64,000 bases of DNA. It comes from Ruegeria faecimaris. Lineage in GTDB: Bacteria; Pseudomonadota; Alphaproteobacteria; Rhodobacterales; Rhodobacteraceae. The position numbers and the translations under genes are program-made. The stretch is taken from assembly GCF_900182615.1 (NCBI RefSeq), contig NZ_FXTE01000001.1:186001-250000 (forward strand). The letters are read 5' to 3'. Of this stretch, positions 60,301-64,000 are shown in pieces. The stretch's first letter is position 1. Every line of letters begins with the position of its first letter. The notes beneath the pieces are model-generated. The model had not been told where the DNA came from and ran no database searches. It was given only the letters and a program-made list of their open reading frames with translations.

Positions 60301-63300
60301 GTGGGTCGGAATTTGGCGCGGCAAGAAGATACACAAGAAGGCCCGGACGGGAAACCCCGCCTCCGTCGGTCACGCCGCCGCATCGCTGCGTGGGGGATCG
60401 TCGGAACCTTCCTGTTGCTTTGCCTGCTGGCCTTTGGCGGCTGGTTCTTTCTGATTGGCAAACAACTGCACGCGCCCGACTGGATGCGGGCGCAGGCCGA
60501 AAAACGGCTGGATGAAAGCCTTGGAGGGATCAAGATCCGCTTTGGCGACGCCAGCTTTATCGTCAACGAAAACTGGCTGCCACGTTTGCGGCTGACGGAT
60601 GTGACGATCAGCGACGCGGCGGGACAACAGATCGCGCAAGTGGCGGATATGCGCACACGGTTGTCGATGCGGTGGCTGCTACGGGGGAAAATCCGGCCGC
60701 GCACGATTACCCTGCGCGATGCCCAAATCGCATTGACCCGCGGATTTGACGGGGCGCTTTCGTTGACAGTCGGTTCTGGCAGTGCACCGGTTCAGCGGGC
60801 GCGGACATTGATCGAGTTGATCGAGGAATCTGACGATGTCTTTTTGTCACCGCTGCTGTCGGGGCTGAGGTCGGTCGAGCTTGAGTCGTTGACGCTGGAC
60901 TATCAGGATTTGCGCCTGTCGCGCGCCTGGGTTTTCGACGGCGGACATATTTCGATCATCCGTACCGGTGACGAAATGCGCATGTCCACCGGGTTCTCTG
61001 TTCTGACAGGGCGCGATTATGCCAGTTCGATTGAGGTAAACTATACCAGCGTACTTGGAACGCCCCAGGCAAGCTTTGGCTTTGCGATAACCGACCTGCC
61101 TGCCGAGGATATTGCAAGTCAAAGCCTAGCCTTGTCATGGTTGCAGGTCCTTGACGCTCCGATCTCGGGCGCGGTGCGCGGCAGTGTTGATGGCAACGCG
61201 GCGCTGGGGCCGTTATTTGCGACCCTGAACCTTGCGGCAGGCGCGGTGCAAGCCAACCAAGAGACAAAACCGATTCCGTTTGAATCCGCCAGGGCTTATT
61301 TCAGCTATGACCCAAGTCGGCAGGAGCTGGATTTCGACGAGGTTTCTGTAGTCTCCGCCTGGGGGTCCGTTCAGGCCGAGGGAAGGGCCTTTTTGAGAGG
61401 TATCGAGAATGGACTGCTGGAAAGCCTGACCTCTCAACTCCGTCTCAGCAGCATCGACATCAACCCGGCTGGTCTGTTTCCGGAACCCCTCAAGTTGGCG
61501 CGTGCCGACCTTGATCTGAAGATGAAGCTGGCCCCGTTCGAGTTGCGCCTCGGACAGATGACGGTTGAAGACGAAAACCTAACGCTGCGTGCTAGGGGTA
61601 ATCTGAATGGTGAAGCCGAAGGTTGGTCAGGTTACCTCGAGGCTCATCTGGACGAGTTGGAGTCAGGCCAGTTGCTGAGATACTGGCCCCAATTACTTGC
61701 CGAAAAGCCGCGTAAATGGGTGTCCGAAAATTTATTTGAAGGCCGGCTCTCGGATGTCGATTTTGCATTACGGTTGAAGCCGGACACCAAGCCGGACATT
61801 TACTTGGACTTCGGGTTCGACGACGCCAAAGTCCGCTTTGCCAAAACTTTACCTCCGGTCCAGGACGCTCAGGGGCAGGCCAGCCTGATCAACCAACGGT
61901 TTACCGTGACAGCCGAGAAAGCGGTTGTCATTGCCGATCAGGGCGGCCCGATAGACGGGTCAGGAACATCCTTCATTATTCCGGATACGTCGATCAAAAA
62001 GCTTTCGCCGGCGATTGTGCGCGTCAAGGCCAAGGGCTCGGCAACGGCCGCCTTGTCTTTGATGGATCGTCCCCCTCTGCAGCTGATGACAAAGGCAAAT
62101 TTGCCCGTGGATGTGGCCTCTGGCGATGTGGAACTGTCAGGCACCTTATCTCTGCCGATGAAGAAGGGGCTGAAGTTCGATGAAACCCAGTTTCACTTTA
62201 CTGGTAAGATTGGTGATGTGCACAGTGCTCGCTTGGTCAAAGGTTTTGTCGTCAGCGCGCCTCAGTTGACTATTTCAGGTGACCAATCCGCTGTCGAAGT
62301 CGGCGGCGACGGATATTTCGGCGACGTGCCCCTGCAGGCAACCTGGCGCCAGCCTATTGGGGGTCGAGAACCGAAACCCAGTGAACTGAAAGGGCAGATC
62401 GAGATTTCGCCCCGGTTGGTGACCGAGCTGCGTGCCGGGTTACCAAAGGGTATGCTGACCGGAAAAGGCGTGGCCGACATAACCTTGGGCATCGGTGCTG
62501 GCCGCCCCCCGAAACTGACGGCGACATCGAATCTGGAAGGCGTTGTGCTGTCCATCCCCGAGCTCGGGTGGCGCAAAGGCGCTGGTACCAAGGGGTCGAT
62601 GGATGTCGAGGCAACGCTGGGCGATCAGATGCGCGTGGATACACTTCGGCTGGATGCGGGGGGGTTGCGAAGCCTGGCCTCCATTAATTTCAAAAATGGT
62701 GCTTTCGATCGTGTTGAGTTCAGCTCATTCGAACTGGGGAACTGGCTTGCGGTTCCGGCGGAGCTGATATCACGGGGGTCAGCCTTGCCCGATATCAGGG
62801 TTCTGGGGGGCGTGATGAATCTGGGGGGCGCGACCTTTGGATCCTCCGAAGGTGGTGGCGGTGGTTCCGGGCAGGGGCCCGAGCTGGATGTAGTGTTGGA
62901 TCGCCTCCAGATTACAGAGACGATCGCCCTGACCGGGTTCAAAGGAAAATTTGCGACAACTAGCGGTGTCAGCGGCGCGTTCACGGCGAATGTAAACGGC
63001 GGTGCTGCTGTGCGCGGACAGGTGACCCCGCGCGGAGGGCGCAGTGCAGTCAATCTAATCTCTGGTGATGCAGGCGACGTTCTGAGATCGGCCAAAATGA
63101 TAACCCAGGCGCGCGGTGGCAAACTGGACCTGCAACTGGAACCGGTCGGCGGGGCCGGGAACTTCGATGTCATCATGAAGATCGTGAACACCCGAATTCA
63201 TGACGCCCCGGCCATGGCTGCCTTGCTGAACGCAATCAGCCTTGTTGGACTTGTGGATGAAATGGCTGGGCAAGGCATCTTTTTCTCGAGCATCGAAAGC

Positions 63301-63684
63301 CGAATGCGGATTACTCCGACCGAAATCAAGGTTCTCAGCGGCAGCGCCGTCGGTCCTTCGATGGGATTGTCCTTCGACGGGACAATCGACACGGTTAGCG
63401 AAATGCTGAACTTGCGTGGCGCGATTTCCCCAATCTATCTGGTGAATGCGATTGGAAGTGTCTTCACCAAAAAAGGTGAGGGTGTGATCGCGTTCAATTA
63501 TACTCTGACCGGCCCTTTGAAATCACCCTCTGTCTCGGTCAACCCTCTGTCAGGGCTTGCGCCATTGTTCTTGCGCAACCTTCTAAGGGAGCCCGCGCCG
63601 AAGGTTCAGGATGGGCCAAATGCACAGAAAGCCAAGCCGGATGAGCCCAAGCGCACCTTTGGATCGCCGCCAAAAGACAACTGA
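60301..63684 (+). CDS. AsmA-like / DUF3971 envelope protein
   Basis: A 1127-residue inner-membrane-anchored periplasmic protein. One N-terminal helix (IAAWGIVGTFLLLCLLAFGGWFF region, residues about 28-50) is followed by a long beta-rich body and the AsmA-like C-terminal domain (LNAISLVGLVDEMAGQG, then ISPIYLVNAIGSVFTKKGEG and FNYTLTGPLKSPSVSVNPLS). Proteins of the AsmA/YhdP group form bridges that carry phospholipid between membranes. GTG start. A Pro/Lys tail follows the domain. It precedes queA by 44 bases and may be co-transcribed with it. Confidence 0.88.
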   Translation: MGRNLARQEDTQEGPDGKPRLRRSRRRIAAWGIVGTFLLLCLLAFGGWFFLIGKQLHAPDWMRAQAEKRLDESLGGIKIRFGDASFIVNENWLPRLRLTDVTISDAAGQQIAQVADMRTRLSMRWLLRGKIRPRTITLRDAQIALTRGFDGALSLTVGSGSAPVQRARTLIELIEESDDVFLSPLLSGLRSVELESLTLDYQDLRLSRAWVFDGGHISIIRTGDEMRMSTGFSVLTGRDYASSIEVNYTSVLGTPQASFGFAITDLPAEDIASQSLALSWLQVLDAPISGAVRGSVDGNAALGPLFATLNLAAGAVQANQETKPIPFESARAYFSYDPSRQELDFDEVSVVSAWGSVQAEGRAFLRGIENGLLESLTSQLRLSSIDINPAGLFPEPLKLARADLDLKMKLAPFELRLGQMTVEDENLTLRARGNLNGEAEGWSGYLEAHLDELESGQLLRYWPQLLAEKPRKWVSENLFEGRLSDVDFALRLKPDTKPDIYLDFGFDDAKVRFAKTLPPVQDAQGQASLINQRFTVTAEKAVVIADQGGPIDGSGTSFIIPDTSIKKLSPAIVRVKAKGSATAALSLMDRPPLQLMTKANLPVDVASGDVELSGTLSLPMKKGLKFDETQFHFTGKIGDVHSARLVKGFVVSAPQLTISGDQSAVEVGGDGYFGDVPLQATWRQPIGGREPKPSELKGQIEISPRLVTELRAGLPKGMLTGKGVADITLGIGAGRPPKLTATSNLEGVVLSIPELGWRKGAGTKGSMDVEATLGDQMRVDTLRLDAGGLRSLASINFKNGAFDRVEFSSFELGNWLAVPAELISRGSALPDIRVLGGVMNLGGATFGSSEGGGGGSGQGPELDVVLDRLQITETIALTGFKGKFATTSGVSGAFTANVNGGAAVRGQVTPRGGRSAVNLISGDAGDVLRSAKMITQARGGKLDLQLEPVGGAGNFDVIMKIVNTRIHDAPAMAALLNAISLVGLVDEMAGQGIFFSSIESRMRITPTEIKVLSGSAVGPSMGLSFDGTIDTVSEMLNLRGAISPIYLVNAIGSVFTKKGEGVIAFNYTLTGPLKSPSVSVNPLSGLAPLFLRNLLREPAPKVQDGPNAQKAKPDEPKRTFGSPPKDN

Positions 63685-63728
63685 ACAGGGATATAGCCGA
63701 ATCTGATACGACCCTGTAAGGCGCGCCC

Positions 63729-64000
63729 ATGAAACTCAGCGATTTCGATTTCCACTTGCCCGAAAATTTGATTGCCACTCGGCCTGCCAACCCGCGGTCC
63801 TCGGCGCGTTTGCTTGTGGCCGAGGGCGATGCAATCTCGGATGCGCACGTCTTTGACCTGCCAGACTGGCTGCGACCCGGTGACCGGCTGGTGTTGAATG
63901 ATACGCGGGTCATCCCAGCACGCCTCACCGGGCGGCGTCATCGCGACAGTGCGCAAGGGCCGGTTTCTGCGTCGATCGAAGCGACGTTGCTTGATCCGCA
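63729..64000 (+). CDS. queA: tRNA preQ1(34) S-adenosylmethionine ribosyltransferase-isomerase, N-terminal part
   Basis: QueA adds the epoxycyclopentane ring in queuosine synthesis on tRNA, using SAM as ribosyl donor. The visible 90 residues begin [20 protein letters not shown] and contain RSSARLLV and [20 protein letters not shown], the family signatures. The gene runs off the right edge of the window. It follows the AsmA-like gene on the same strand. The remaining about 250 residues are outside the window. Confidence 0.95.
   Translation, partial: MKLSDFDFHLPENLIATRPANPRSSARLLVAEGDAISDAHVFDLPDWLRPGDRLVLNDTRVIPARLTGRRHRDSAQGPVSASIEATLLDP

Overview
The window looks like chromosome of a marine alphaproteobacterium of the Roseobacter group (Rhodobacterales), close to Ruegeria. 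The evidence is protein content: a DMSP lyase DddP whose six metal and catalytic residues fall exactly at the numbering known for the Ruegeria lacuscaerulensis enzyme, a complete Rhodobacter-capsulatus-type gene transfer agent (GTA) cluster, a LuxR/LuxI pair, an E1-beta subunit carrying its own lipoyl domain, and generally GC-rich, densely packed genes. The species assignment is inference. No tRNA, rRNA, CRISPR array, insertion sequence or integrase was seen.

Layout. 0-9.4 kb: the start of purB, small secreted proteins, the biotin transporter subunit bioY, an alpha/beta hydrolase-OsmC fusion, dddP back to back with a heme-dependent N-demethylase-like gene, an orphan membrane-anchored protein, a MltB-type transglycosylase and a PPOX flavoprotein. 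9.4-16 kb: glnB-glnA, the NAD(P)HX repair enzyme nnr, a porin and trigger factor. 16-22.6 kb: the quorum-sensing pair luxI/luxR, a lipoprotein transglycosylase, the rpsF-rpsR-rplI operon, and two YceI proteins, one fused to cytochrome b561. 22.7-31.7 kb: a type II fatty acid synthesis block (fabD, fabG, acpP, fabF) running into mltG, with a GNAT protein and a HisA-like paralogue inserted, then a DEAD-box helicase and a divergent regulator/VOC pair.

31.7-47.1 kb is the GTA structural cluster, in the order known from R. capsulatus: g1, g2 (terminase), g3 (portal), g3.5, g4 (protease), g5 (capsid), g6-g8 (connectors), g9 (tail tube), g10/g10.1 (chaperones), g11 (tape measure), g12 (distal tail), g13 (hub), g14 (cell-wall peptidase) and g15 (megatron). 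All frames are open, most junctions are ATGA overlaps, and no integrase, repressor or lysis gene is present. The oddity is an AT-rich SAM-dependent methyltransferase gene lodged between terminase and portal. A structured GC-rich spacer follows the capsid gene.

47.1-64 kb returns to housekeeping genes: a DksA-like protein, cysE, the pyruvate dehydrogenase operon pdhA-pdhB-pdhC behind a perfect inverted repeat, ftsB, pgk, a tandem cytoplasmic/exported cyclophilin pair, aqpZ, an M23 peptidase overlapping a bactofilin, a DUF455 ferritin-like protein, a Bcp-type peroxidase, a giant AsmA/DUF3971 envelope protein and the start of queA. Points most worth checking are the methyltransferase inside the GTA, the structured RNA candidate between g5 and g6, the leader upstream of g1, the candidate lux-box sites, and the dddP/N-demethylase gene pair.
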